A stretch of 42,420 bases of DNA from Candidatus Omnitrophota bacterium (GCA_028702395.1 JAQVOV010000002.1:27213-69632); one strand, 5' to 3'. Shown: positions 1 to 8,366, counted from the stretch's first letter. Notes: generated by a model from the letters alone, not told the origin. A program made the numbers and translations.

Positions 1-22
1 CTTGCAAATATTGTGCTAAACC

Positions 23-1732
23 CTATTTCATCCCCACTATCTCGCCATTCTTATCAATATCCATTTTAAACCCTGCAGGATTTTCAGGAAGTCCAGGCAT
101 TGTTCTAATATCACCGCAAATAACATATATGAACCCTGCTCCGCTTGAGATATGCATATCGGAAACAGGTAATTTAAAATTACGAGGCCTTCCTTTACGT
201 TTAGGATCATGCGAAAGCGAAAACTGTGTTTTGGCCATACAAATAGGGAAATTATCCATGTTTATTTTCTTTAAGAATTTCATTTTTTCTAATGCGTGTT
301 CAGAAAAAACAACTTCCTTTGCCCCATAAATACTTTTAGCTATTCTTGAGATCTTATCTTTTATTGGAAGGTCCAATGGATAGAGAAATCTGAAAATAGA
401 TTTACTGTCTTTTATGATCTTGATGATGGAACGAGCCACTTCAAGACCACCTTGTGAGCCCTTTGCCCACATTTCACTTACAACACAATCATCTGCTCCT
501 GCGGACATTGCACATCGTTTAACAGCATTTATTTCTTTTTCTGTATCAGTAGCGAATTTATTTATACAAACAACTACAGGTACCCCATAGACCTTTAAAT
601 TCTCTATTTGTTTATCCAAATTTGAAGATCCCCTTTCAATTGCCGATATGTTTTCCCTAAAAAGAGAACTTTCAAGAGGTTTTCCGCCTTTGATCTCAAA
701 ATCACCACTATGCATTTTTAATGCACGAATAGAACATACCAGAACAACAGCATCAGGTTTTAACCCGCTTTGTCTGCACTTTATATTGAAGAATTTTTCC
801 GCACCTATATCCGCCCCAAACCCACCTTCGGTAACAACATATTCAGAGAATTTCAAAGCTATTTTATCCGCAATTATAGAATTACTGCCATGAGCTATAT
901 TTGCAAATGGACCAGTATGGATGATAGCCGGAGTATTCTCAATAGTTTGAACAAGATTTGGTTTTATGGCTTCTTTCAGCAGTACTGTCATGGCACCAGC
1001 AACTTTAAGATCCTCTGTTGTAACTGGTTTTTTGTCTTTTGTATAAGCAACAATTATTCTCCCTATACGTTTTCTTAGTTCGTGTATATTTTCTGAAAGA
1101 GCAAGTATGCTCATAAGTTCACTTGCAGCAGTAATACTGAAATTACTTTTTCTTGGCACTCCATCATTTTTGCTTCCCATCCCTATCTGTATATTTCTCA
1201 AAACTCTATCACTAACATCCAGAACTCTATCCCAAATAATGTTATCTGTATCTATATGATGAGGATTTCCTCTGAATATTGAATTATCTAAATAAGCAGC
1301 ACATAAATTGTGTGCTGCTGCTACTGCGTTCATATCTCCTGTAAAATGAAGATTTATTTCTTCACAAGGTAAAACCTGTGAATATCCACCGCCTGTACCA
1401 ACCCCTTTTGTTCCAAAAATAGGGCCTAAAGATGGTTCTCTAAGACAAGCTATTGATGTTTTTCCCAGTTTATTGAATGCCATGGACAGACCAATGGTAG
1501 TGACTGTTTTGCCTTCTCCTAAAGGAGTTGGTGTTATTGCTGTAACTAATATGTATTTGCCATCTTTTTTTGATTTGCTTTTTTTTAAGATCTCATCTGT
1601 GATCTTGGCTTTATACATACCATAATTTTCAAGGTATTTTCCTGAGATCCCTATTTTTTGAGCTATTTTTTCGATTGGAAGAAGTTTTGTGTTTTGAGCT
1701 ATTTTAAAAGTTTCAGACTTAGCACCAGGCAT
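23..1732 (-). CDS. fhs: Formate--tetrahydrofolate ligase
   Basis: Cytosolic ligase (EC 6.3.4.3) that makes 10-formyl-THF from formate, THF and ATP. It feeds one-carbon metabolism and, in acetogens, the methyl branch of the Wood-Ljungdahl pathway. The 569 residues fit the family length of about 555-560. The nucleotide loop PTPLGEGKT is at residues 68-76, the GTKGVGTGGG stretch at about 108-117, and the family-typical TMPGLPENPAG lies close to the C-terminus. The start is fixed by a strong AAAGGAGG six bases upstream and by a consensus promoter 75 bp further up. It follows the reduced mfd gene on the same strand but has its own promoter. No other Wood-Ljungdahl gene is in the window, so its pathway context is open. 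Identification is very secure. Confidence 0.97.
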   Translation of the reverse strand: MPGAKSETFKIAQNTKLLPIEKIAQKIGISGKYLENYGMYKAKITDEILKKSKSKKDGKYILVTAITPTPLGEGKTVTTIGLSMAFNKLGKTSIACLREPSLGPIFGTKGVGTGGGYSQVLPCEEINLHFTGDMNAVAAAHNLCAAYLDNSIFRGNPHHIDTDNIIWDRVLDVSDRVLRNIQIGMGSKNDGVPRKSNFSITAASELMSILALSENIHELRKRIGRIIVAYTKDKKPVTTEDLKVAGAMTVLLKEAIKPNLVQTIENTPAIIHTGPFANIAHGSNSIIADKIALKFSEYVVTEGGFGADIGAEKFFNIKCRQSGLKPDAVVLVCSIRALKMHSGDFEIKGGKPLESSLFRENISAIERGSSNLDKQIENLKVYGVPVVVCINKFATDTEKEINAVKRCAMSAGADDCVVSEMWAKGSQGGLEVARSIIKIIKDSKSIFRFLYPLDLPIKDKISRIAKSIYGAKEVVFSEHALEKMKFLKKINMDNFPICMAKTQFSLSHDPKRKGRPRNFKLPVSDMHISSGAGFIYVICGDIRTMPGLPENPAGFKMDIDKNGEIVGMK

Positions 1733-1808
1733 AAACCCTCCTTTGTCTATATAATTATGTGCTAATTATATAAAATATATTAAAAAAAAGTTAGACTTTA
1801 CCAAGTAG

Positions 1809-1837
1809 ATTATAATCTATACATTATATAATGTCAA
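1809..1837 (-). promoter_or_regulatory. Consensus sigma-70 promoter of fhs
   Basis: On the minus strand TTGACA (1837-1832), a 17-base spacer and TATAAT (1814-1809) match both hexamers of the housekeeping consensus. It predicts a start near 1802 and a leader of about 70 nt. Seen directly in sequence; activity is inferred. Confidence 0.8.
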
Positions 1838-1847
1838 TGTATATATT

Positions 1848-2032
1848 GGTTGGACTAGTTTTACTAGTTGAACTGGTTGAACTAGTTAAACCTAGTCCAA
1901 CTATTTTATATTTTTACTGAAACCCACATTCAGGACGTTCCATTAGCTCGTAGCTCGCGGCGCGTAGCGCGTAGCTCAATTCAGAACATTCCACCCTTTT
2001 ATCTTTCATCTTTAATCTTTTATCTTATTGTC
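1848..2032. repeat. Intergenic heptamer fold-back element(s) between mfd and fhs
   Basis: The stretch holds a self-complementary part (TTGGACTAG near 1850 against CTAGTCCAA near 1892). It is followed by the core AGGACGTTCCA (1932-1942), a TAGCTCG/TAGCGCG heptamer run (1944-1977), a second core-like CAGAACATTCCAC, and a TTTTATC/TTTCATC/TTTAATC heptamer run that reaches the mfd stop codon at 2025. The array abuts the stop codon exactly, as in the other elements. Confidence 0.75.
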
Positions 2033-3914
2033 TATTCACCTTTGTCTCACTGAGTATCTTTATAGATTTACGTAAAAGTCTACAGTATAGATCAAATCCT
2101 ATCTGTTCAATAAAACCATGTTGTTTATCCCCTAAAATATTTCCTGCACCTCTAAGTTCAAGATCCTGCATAGCTATTTTGAACCCTGAACCAAAATCAG
2201 TGAATTTTTGTAAGGTTTCGAGACGTTTTTTTTCTTCGTAAGAGAGGTTATGCTTTTTTCTTACAATAAAATATGCAAAAGCCTGTTTATTAAATCTGCC
2301 GACTCTTCCCCTTAACTGATAAAGATCTGCGATCCCGAAATTCTCTGCTCTGTCAACTATCAATGTATTAGCATTAGGAATATCAATACCTGATTCAATA
2401 ATGGTAGTACAAATAAGAATATCCGTTTTGCCTTTAATGAAATTTATCATAGTAGATTCAAGTTCTTTTTCACTCATTCTCCCATGACCTACCGATATTT
2501 TAGCATCAGGAAAAAGCTGTTTGATTTTCCGTTCAACAACATAAATGCTATTGATCCTATTATGGACAAAGAATATCTGTCCTTTTCTTTTAAGCTCATT
2601 TTCAATTGCTTGTTTTATAAGTTTATCATTAAAATCAATGATCTCGGTCTTTATAGGATGCCTTTCAAGCGGAGGAGTGTTGATCACAGAAATATCCCTT
2701 CCTCCCATAAGAGCAAGATAAAGTGTTCGTGGAATAGGCGTTGCTGTCAATGTAAGAACATCTACAAGTAGCCTCATTTTTTTGTATTTTTCCTTATGTT
2801 TAACGCCAAAACGCTGTTCTTCATCTATGATAAGTAATCCCAAGTCTTTAAACTCAATATCATTTGACAACAGTCTATGTGTACCTATTATTATGTCTAT
2901 CTGTCCCTGTTTTACTTTTTCAACAATGTTTTTTTGCTGTGTTTTTTTTCTGAATCTTGAAAGCATTTCCACAGTAACAGGAAAATCTTTTAATCTCGTT
3001 GCGAAAGTACTATAATGCTGCTCTGCCAGAATTGTCGTAGGTACTAAAATAGCAACCTGTTTATTATCCATAACGGCTTTAAAAGCAGCACGAAGAGCAA
3101 CCTCTGTTTTCCCATAACCAACATCACCGCATAAAAGCCTATCCATAGGTTTTTCATTTTGCATATCGTTTTTAACATCTATTGTTGATCTAATTTGATC
3201 CTGTGTTTCTTTATAAGGAAAAAGATCTTCCATTTGTTTTTGCCATTCTGTGTCCTTTGAAAAAGAAAAACCTTTTTTCATCTCGCGTTTTGCCTGAACC
3301 TCCAGTATCTCCTGCGCCATTTGAAAAACATCTTTTTGTACCTTTATTTTTGTAGCCTGCCATGTTTTTGTTCCAAGTCTGCTTAATTTAGGCTTTTTCC
3401 TGTTAAAAAAAATATATTTTTGGATCTTATCCAGATCTGTTACAGGTACATAAAGGATATCTCCGTCTTCATATTCAAGCTTAACACATTCCTGCTGTTG
3501 GGAATCATTATGCAGAAACGTTTTTTCAATATATCTGCCTATACCATAATCAACGTGAACAACAAAATCCCCTGGTTCAATATCGACAAACGCATTAATA
3601 GGATCTTCTTCTGAAAAAATATTTTTTGAATACTTTGTTTTTTTTTGAGATATTATAATTATGGATTGATGCTGGTCAATGGTCTTAAAACTTACAGGAT
3701 CAATAGATACTATTCTTTCTATTTCATCCCCAAAAAACTCTATTCTGACAGGATATTCAAAAGTGGTTGGAAACAGGATAATATTTTCACCTTTTATACA
3801 AAAATCTCCCCATTGAGAAATACCGTCTGTTTTGGTATAGTTAAGCTCAACAAGTCTTTTGACAAGATCTTCTCTATCAACATGTGATTGTTTATATAGT
3901 TTGATGGGTTCCAT
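2025..3914 (-). CDS. mfd: Reduced Mfd-like transcription-repair coupling factor
   Basis: DNA translocase related to Mfd, which releases stalled RNA polymerase and recruits UvrA. At 629 residues it is little over half the usual ~1100. Visible parts are: residues 10-90, which match the UvrB-like UvrA-binding domain D2 (motif VRIEFFGDEIERI, 56-68); residues 112-170, the CarD-like RNA-polymerase-interacting domain; and a full superfamily 2 motor with Walker A GDVGYGKT (263-270), DEEQ (364-367) and the QLRGRVGR helicase motif VI. Domains D1a, D1b, D3 and the C-terminal autoinhibitory D7 are absent. No Shine-Dalgarno is seen before the ATG, which lies directly against the arm of a repeat element, and the stop codon lies in another. 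It is therefore either a natural mini-Mfd or a gene trimmed at both ends by repeats. RecG is excluded by the polymerase-binding domain. Confidence 0.85.
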   Translation of the reverse strand: MEPIKLYKQSHVDREDLVKRLVELNYTKTDGISQWGDFCIKGENIILFPTTFEYPVRIEFFGDEIERIVSIDPVSFKTIDQHQSIIIISQKKTKYSKNIFSEEDPINAFVDIEPGDFVVHVDYGIGRYIEKTFLHNDSQQQECVKLEYEDGDILYVPVTDLDKIQKYIFFNRKKPKLSRLGTKTWQATKIKVQKDVFQMAQEILEVQAKREMKKGFSFSKDTEWQKQMEDLFPYKETQDQIRSTIDVKNDMQNEKPMDRLLCGDVGYGKTEVALRAAFKAVMDNKQVAILVPTTILAEQHYSTFATRLKDFPVTVEMLSRFRKKTQQKNIVEKVKQGQIDIIIGTHRLLSNDIEFKDLGLLIIDEEQRFGVKHKEKYKKMRLLVDVLTLTATPIPRTLYLALMGGRDISVINTPPLERHPIKTEIIDFNDKLIKQAIENELKRKGQIFFVHNRINSIYVVERKIKQLFPDAKISVGHGRMSEKELESTMINFIKGKTDILICTTIIESGIDIPNANTLIVDRAENFGIADLYQLRGRVGRFNKQAFAYFIVRKKHNLSYEEKKRLETLQKFTDFGSGFKIAMQDLELRGAGNILGDKQHGFIEQIGFDLYCRLLRKSIKILSETKVNRQ

Positions 3915-3916
3915 TT

Positions 3917-4136
3917 TAGTATCCGTGTCTGTGTCGGTGTCGGTATTGTTTAATGATGGTTAGATCTGGTATTAACATAAAGTAAAACACCTGTGAATTC
4001 GCAATCATTGTCATTTACTTTTGTCATACCGGTTTTGCAATATATAACGTCAGACAAATACCGGTATCGAAAGTTATTATGCAATAATATCTTTAAATCA
4101 ATTTCTGCAGACACAGAAACTGACACTGACACTAAT
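3917..4136. repeat. Hexamer fold-back element between argS and mfd
   Basis: Left arm 3918-3948 is built of GTGTCT/GTGTCG hexamers. The right arm 4109-4136 carries the complementary CAGACA/CTGACA hexamers and ends on the argS stop codon (TAG, 4139-4137). The inner part contains ATCTTTAAATCAATT at 4089-4103, identical in two other elements, and ACCGGTTTTGC...AATACCGGT, a partial palindrome near 4029-4066. Confidence 0.75.
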
Positions 4137-5798
4137 CTACATCTTCTTCGGCAACGACACTCCGAGAAGTTTGAGTCCGTTCGCAAGACATATTTTCACA
4201 CAATCAATCAAAAACAACCTTGCTTTTAACAATTCATTGTCATCTGTTATAACCTTATATTTTCCATAAAAGTTATGGAATTTTGATGCAAGTTCGTTTA
4301 AATACGAAATAACAAAAAAAGGTTCCAGTTTTTCGGCACTGGATCTAACAGTTTTAGGAAAAACTCCTATCGTCTTTGCAATAGCTATCTCTTCTTCTTC
4401 TTTCAACAAAGAAAGATCTGCTTTTGACAAATCAATAGCACCTGCCTTTTCATGAATGGACCATATTCTTGCATGTGCATATTGAATATAATAAACAGGA
4501 TTATCTGCGGATTGTTCTTTTGCTTTATCAAGATCAAAATCCAAATGTGTATCAAGATTTCTCATAAGAAAACAAAATTTCGTGACATCCTCACCTACTT
4601 CATCCATAACTTCTTTAAGAGAAATGAATTCTCCTTTTCTCGTAGACATGGAAAGTTCCTGTCCGTTTTTATATATCGTAGCAAGCTGAACTATCAGTAC
4701 TTTAATAGCATCATGATCATGGCCTAAAGCTTGAGCTGCAGCTGTTATCCTTGGAATGTATCCATGATGATCAGGTCCCCATATGTTTATAAGTTTATCA
4801 AACCCTCTTTCATATTTGTTCTTGTGATAAGCTATATCAGGCGCAAAATAAGTGAACTGCCCGTCACTTTTTACAACTACCCTATCTTTTTCATCATTAA
4901 AATCCGTGGATTTAAACCACAAAGCCCCATCCTGCTGATAAATATAGCCCTTTTCTTTAAGCAAAGATAGAACTTTGTCAATATCGGATTTTGTAATGTT
5001 TTTCTGGCTGAACCATGAATCAAAATCCACTTTAAATTGTTTCAGATCCTCTTTTATTATATTCAAAAGAAAATCAGCACCATATTTCCTGAAAAAATCT
5101 CTACTGCTTTGAGGATCCTTTACAAATTTATCGTTATATTCATCTTTTATTCTTAAAGCAATACCTTTAATATACTCTCCCTGATATCCGTCTTCGGGAA
5201 AAACACCATTTTTACCAAAAGCAGCTAAATAATGATAAAGTATAGAATCACCTAAGACATTTATCTGCCTGCCTTCATCATTTATGTAGAATTCCTTTGT
5301 TACATTATTTCCCATGAATTTAAGTATGTTGGCTAGAGCATCTCCAACAGCAGCCTGTCTGCCATGTGCAACAGTCAAAGGCCCGGTTGGATTGGCACTG
5401 ACAAATTCTATCTGTATATTATGGTGGTCTTTGTTTTTTGAACTGCCAAAAGATCCCCCTTCTTTTTCTACTGTCTTTAACACTTCATATGCATATTCTT
5501 TTGATAAAATAAAATTAATGAACCCAGGGTTAACAACATTTACGCTCTCGATAAGACCTGGTATCTTTTTATCCAATAATTCAATAATATCCGTTTTCAG
5601 GGTTTCTGCGATCTGGACAGGATTTTTTTTCAATATTTTTGTCAATTGAAGTGCTATGCTGGAAGAAAGGTCTCCATGGGCAGGATCTCTTGGTGCACCT
5701 ACTATTATATCCGGACAACTTTGATCCCCCATTATTTTCTTAACAGCTTTTTTTATGCCTTGTTCTAATATGATCTCTGATATCTGGGAAAAATCCAT
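4137..5798 (-). CDS. argS: Arginyl-tRNA synthetase
   Basis: Class I aminoacyl-tRNA synthetase (EC 6.1.1.19) charging tRNA-Arg in the cytosol. The 553 residues are normal for the family. The N-terminal Arg-tRNA-synthetase domain is followed by the HIGH-type signature FVSANPTGPLTVAHGR (132-147), the KMSKS-equivalent MSTRKGE near residue 390, and a C-terminal DALR anticodon-binding domain introduced by YYIQYAHAR. It starts three bases after the rsfS stop, and its AGGAG Shine-Dalgarno lies inside the end of rsfS, so the two are probably translationally coupled. A fold-back element begins at its stop codon. Confidence 0.97.
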   Translation of the reverse strand: MDFSQISEIILEQGIKKAVKKIMGDQSCPDIIVGAPRDPAHGDLSSSIALQLTKILKKNPVQIAETLKTDIIELLDKKIPGLIESVNVVNPGFINFILSKEYAYEVLKTVEKEGGSFGSSKNKDHHNIQIEFVSANPTGPLTVAHGRQAAVGDALANILKFMGNNVTKEFYINDEGRQINVLGDSILYHYLAAFGKNGVFPEDGYQGEYIKGIALRIKDEYNDKFVKDPQSSRDFFRKYGADFLLNIIKEDLKQFKVDFDSWFSQKNITKSDIDKVLSLLKEKGYIYQQDGALWFKSTDFNDEKDRVVVKSDGQFTYFAPDIAYHKNKYERGFDKLINIWGPDHHGYIPRITAAAQALGHDHDAIKVLIVQLATIYKNGQELSMSTRKGEFISLKEVMDEVGEDVTKFCFLMRNLDTHLDFDLDKAKEQSADNPVYYIQYAHARIWSIHEKAGAIDLSKADLSLLKEEEEIAIAKTIGVFPKTVRSSAEKLEPFFVISYLNELASKFHNFYGKYKVITDDNELLKARLFLIDCVKICLANGLKLLGVSLPKKM

Positions 5799-5801
5799 GG
5801 T

Positions 5802-6194
5802 TTATACTCCTGATCCAAAGTTTTTTTGAGGCACATTATTCCATAGTCTTTCAAGATCATAGAACTTTCGTGTTTCCGTATGGAAAATATGTACAATAAC
5901 ATCCGTAGCATCAACAAGCACCCACTTATCATCTCTTATACCTTCCCGATGTCTTACCTTTTCTCCTATCTTTGAAAGTTCTTTGCCGATCGCTTCACTA
6001 ATCGCATTCATTCTAGTATTTGATGGGGCACTTAATATGACAAAATAATCACATATACTGGAGATCTTTGTCATATTTAACATAACTATATCTTCACCCT
6101 TTTTTTCAAGAGCAATATTTGCTATGAACAATGCTTTGTCTTTTGATTTCATTGTTTTTTCTTTTAATTTTATTGTTTTTTCTTTTGATTTCAT
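5802..6194 (-). CDS. rsfS: Ribosomal silencing factor RsfS (iojap family)
   Basis: Binds ribosomal protein uL14 and blocks joining of the ribosomal subunits when nutrients are scarce. The RsfS core is clear: ICDYFVILSAPS, REGIRDDKWVLVD and DVIVHIFHTETRKFYDLERLW, with the usual end at about residue 125. An ATG 18 bases upstream (6212) is open, but AAGGAG lies three bases before the ATG at 6194, which I prefer; the repeat element also ends at this Shine-Dalgarno. The first 21 residues are three lysine-rich heptapeptides (MKSKEKT, IKLKEKT, MKSKDKA) encoded by a 21-bp tandem repeat and are not part of the conserved fold. It is coupled to argS downstream. Confidence 0.92.
   Translation of the reverse strand: MKSKEKTIKLKEKTMKSKDKALFIANIALEKKGEDIVMLNMTKISSICDYFVILSAPSNTRMNAISEAIGKELSKIGEKVRHREGIRDDKWVLVDATDVIVHIFHTETRKFYDLERLWNNVPQKNFGSGV
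6132..6194 (-). repeat. 21-bp tandem repeat inside rsfS
   Basis: Three consecutive 21-bp units (each three heptamers long) open rsfS and encode MKSKEKT-IKLKEKT-MKSKDKA. Units differ at a few bases. The period of 21 keeps the frame and echoes the 7-bp period of the intergenic arrays. Confidence 0.8.
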
Positions 6195-6215
6195 TTTCTC
6201 CTTAATTATCATATA

Positions 6216-6315
6216 GTGACTATTAACTAGAAATTAGTGACTGGAAAAGTCTACATAACGTTATCTTTAAATCAATTTATTCTAATCACTAGTCACTTGT
6301 CACTAATCACTAACC
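6216..6315. repeat. Heptamer fold-back element upstream of rsfS
   Basis: Left arm 6216-6242 (TAGTGAC, TATTAAC, TAGAAAT, TAGTGAC) and right arm 6282-6312 (TAATCAC, TAGTCAC, TTGTCAC, TAATCAC) are complementary. The inner core ATCTTTAAATCAATT is at 6263-6277. The left arm ends at the rsfS Shine-Dalgarno. Confidence 0.8.
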
Positions 6316-6335
6316 CCTATTAATCCCTACTAAAA

Positions 6336-6363
6336 AACATGAGTAGCGGATACACCGCTACCC
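6336..6363 (-). terminator. Rho-independent terminator after the 55-residue CDS
   Basis: On the minus strand GGGTAGCGG, a five-base loop and CCGCTACTC form a stem followed two bases later by six T. It sits about 100 bp after the stop of the small CDS at 6462-6629. Confidence 0.6.
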
Positions 6364-6461
6364 ATTAAAAATATAATTGCTGATCCAAATACTTCTAGTT
6401 TTTTGCAGAACACTTTTTTATGTTTGGAAAAACTAAGAATTTTTCCCGAACACTGGCATTT

Positions 6462-6629
6462 TTATTTCAACTCTGCTGCTTTAGCTTTAGAAACAACTCT
6501 CCAGCATTCATGTGTACCTGTTGGAGACTTTGCAACTGCAAAAAAACGACCTTTTTTATCCTCAATCCTGTATTCTGATGTTTTGAATTTTGCCTTTGAT
6601 TTTACATCATAAAATTCCATTGCTTCCAT
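6462..6629 (-). CDS. Small conserved-looking protein of unknown function (55 aa)
   Basis: The frame reads MEAMEFYDVKSKAKFKT at the start and ends AAELK. Support comes from an unusually strong Shine-Dalgarno, AAAAAGGAGG, six bases before the ATG, and from a hairpin terminator downstream. The sequence is basic, with a central GRFFAVAKSPTGTHECWRVV stretch that looks like a compact beta-rich fold. I do not recognise the family with certainty. It occupies the place after ftsA where ftsZ would normally lie, but has no resemblance to FtsZ. Confidence 0.75.
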   Translation of the reverse strand: MEAMEFYDVKSKAKFKTSEYRIEDKKGRFFAVAKSPTGTHECWRVVSKAKAAELK

Positions 6630-7105
6630 TCGATAACCTCCTTTTTTCGTATTACATGCTTCGTATCTTGAGCTATGAGTTTTTTAAGATCATAGGATCT
6701 CTCAGAGCACGCAGTTGGTAACACGCAACTGATCCTTTAATATTAATATTTTATGTAGTGTATCATAGAATTTCTTTTTTGGCAAGAAAAGCTTATTTTT
6801 TATTTGAAAATGATAAATATTGGTTTTAAGACCCCTTTTTTCCTTTAGTGTTAATTAGTACCAATTGTATAAACCTATATAAATGTATTTCAAAAATCTA
6901 TTAAGTGTTATTTGTCTGCAGATCTATCCTAAGAATGTTGGTAAACCAATAATATTCAGCTTTCCACAAAAGACTCATTACTCACAGACACATAACACAC
7001 AACAAAGATCCTTTTACCCCAATCTTATCTGTGTTCATCTAAAAAACCATTTTAACCCAATTCTTATCTGTGTTCATCCTTATACTTCAAATCAAGTCCA
7101 ATACC
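6630..7105. other. Gene-free gap after ftsA (476 bp)
   Basis: No convincing coding frame on either strand. It holds the Shine-Dalgarno and upstream region of the 55-aa CDS, a small hairpin CAGTTG...CAACTG near 6710-6729, AT-rich sequence with a possible minus-strand promoter (TTGCCA near 6785 and TACACT near 6760, weak), and two copies of a roughly 30-bp direct repeat at 7010-7039 and 7047-7078 sharing TCTTATCTGTGTTCATC. Confidence 0.6.
7010..7078. repeat. Two direct repeats downstream of ftsA
   Basis: Copies at 7010-7039 and 7047-7078 share CCNTTTTANCCCAAT and TCTTATCTGTGTTCATC, about 37 bp apart. They probably are a degenerate form of the heptamer arrays. Confidence 0.6.
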
Positions 7106-8143
7106 CTAGAAATAGCTTTCCATCATATTGACAAGCCCTTTTATAGCTTTAGATAACCAATTTGAATCAATATTTTCCTTTATTTTTTTAGCCTGATATA
7201 AGGCTACTCCCAGTGAACCTGTATGACAAATGGTATCTGCAACTTCGATAGAACAGCCTTCTGCTGAAGCATGCCCCATTTTACAAGATATGCCCAGTTT
7301 AGTATCCATTTTCTCAATTAAATCTTCTTTTAAAGCTCCTCCGCCTGTACATATAACTTCATCTGTATGAATATTCTCAAATTCCTGTTTAATACTATTC
7401 ATGAACATTTCAATAGCTCCATCATTGGCCAGATCTAAACTTCCGAGATCAACACTAGCTATATGAAAAAGGGTTTTTCCTTTAAAAAAAGCTATTCCTG
7501 TTAAATGACTTCCAATATCAACAATAGCCGTTGTCATATCTTTGTTCTTGCCGAATGAGGAAAGGGCTTTTGTTATTGCAATAGGAGCAAAAACTGTACC
7601 ACTAAGGATGTATCCTGAATGTTCAACACATTTATACAGGTTCTTTATTTTGGCAATATCAGCTATTACAACATATAGTTCCATCCCCAGTTTTGTTGCA
7701 TAAAGGCCTTCCGGGTCAACAACTTTATCACCTTCATCAATATAAAAGCTTTGAATTTCTTTCTGGATTATCTGTTTTTCTTCAGGCATTCTTATCATGC
7801 TTGCTATCCTGACACATTTGTCTATGTCACTTGCACTTATTAATCTTGGTCGTTTACCTAATGCAAGCATTCCCTTTGCCTGCATACCTGATATTCCTAG
7901 ACCTTTGACAGAAACAAAAATATTTTTCAATCTTTTTTGAGTTTTTTCTTCTACTCTTTTTAACACATCTCTTATATCAGTTGACGCAACATCAAAATCA
8001 ACGATATTGCCAGAATCAATGCCTTTTGACGGAATGTTCTCTAAAGCTAAAACTTCCAATTGTCCATGTTTACTGACAGATATCATAGCTACACGTATAG
8101 TACTAGAACCTAAATCCAATCCGGTTATAATTTGATCAGCCAT
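7106..8143 (-). CDS. ftsA: FtsA-like actin-family cell division protein, short form
   Basis: Actin-fold protein that tethers FtsZ to the membrane and activates septal synthesis. Residues 1-85 carry the phosphate-1 motif GLDLGSSTIRVA, residues 86-165 resemble the FtsA-specific 1C (SHS2) subdomain, the phosphate-2 motif is VDIGSHLTGIAFF, and the adenosine motif is CTGGGA. The C-terminal NWLSKAIKGLVNMMESYF looks like the amphipathic membrane-targeting helix. At 345 residues it is about 70 short. Only about 60 residues separate the DIG and TGGG motifs, against about 125 in E. coli FtsA, so most of subdomain 2B (the FtsZ-binding part) appears to be missing. No ftsZ follows. Strong AAAGGAG and ATG start. 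Last gene of the dcw run. Confidence 0.88.
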   Translation of the reverse strand: MADQIITGLDLGSSTIRVAMISVSKHGQLEVLALENIPSKGIDSGNIVDFDVASTDIRDVLKRVEEKTQKRLKNIFVSVKGLGISGMQAKGMLALGKRPRLISASDIDKCVRIASMIRMPEEKQIIQKEIQSFYIDEGDKVVDPEGLYATKLGMELYVVIADIAKIKNLYKCVEHSGYILSGTVFAPIAITKALSSFGKNKDMTTAIVDIGSHLTGIAFFKGKTLFHIASVDLGSLDLANDGAIEMFMNSIKQEFENIHTDEVICTGGGALKEDLIEKMDTKLGISCKMGHASAEGCSIEVADTICHTGSLGVALYQAKKIKENIDSNWLSKAIKGLVNMMESYF

Positions 8144-8151
8144 TTTATCTC

Positions 8152-8361
8152 CTTTATAGCATCTGCAAGGTAAAAGTAAAAAGGTAAAAGTAAAAAACCT
8201 GTTTTCATTGTGGAGTCTTTTGTTTTTTTTGTAGGGGCGTATTGCAATACGCCCCTACAACGCTCTATTTGAACGTTCCATTAGCTACACGTAATGCGTA
8301 GTTCAATCCAGGACGTTCCACCCTTTTTACTTTTGCCTTTTTCCTTTTTACTTATCTTCCT
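8152..8361. repeat. Heptamer fold-back element, ftsQ-ftsA gap
   Basis: Left end is CTCCTTTATAGC (minus strand GCTATAAAGGAG, the ftsA Shine-Dalgarno). Left arm 8167-8197 is GGTAAAA/GTAAAAA heptamers; right arm 8322-8352 is the complementary TTTTACT/TTTTCCT. The core AGGACGTTCCA is at 8310-8320. A 32-bp palindrome and an inner GAACGTTCCA...AGGACGTTCCAC unit are nested inside. Confidence 0.85.
8229..8260. repeat. GTAGGGGC palindrome (32 bp, perfect)
   Basis: Perfect 32-bp palindrome centred on TTGCAA with GTAGGGGC ends. The same sequence recurs at 16509-16540, and a relative at 37131-37158. Confidence 0.9.
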
Positions 8362-8366
8362 ATTAA

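Noticed and set aside
2025..3914. RecG helicase
   Set aside because: The motor resembles RecG too, but the UvrB-like segment and the CarD-like polymerase-binding domain identify Mfd.
3950..4229. Open frames on both strands in the argS-mfd gap (SVSVSVS-type peptides)
   Set aside because: They translate the hexamer arms and have no Shine-Dalgarno; the peptide repeats are a by-product of the period-6 array.
6883..7131. Plus-strand open frame of 82 codons after ftsA
   Set aside because: No ribosome binding site, made mostly of the direct repeats near 7010-7078, and it runs into the antisense of ftsA.
8152..8361. Rho-independent terminator between ftsQ and ftsA
   Set aside because: The palindrome 8229-8260 is perfect and GC-rich, but the same sequence recurs elsewhere as a repeat and ends A/T-poor; termination in the middle of the dcw operon is unlikely.
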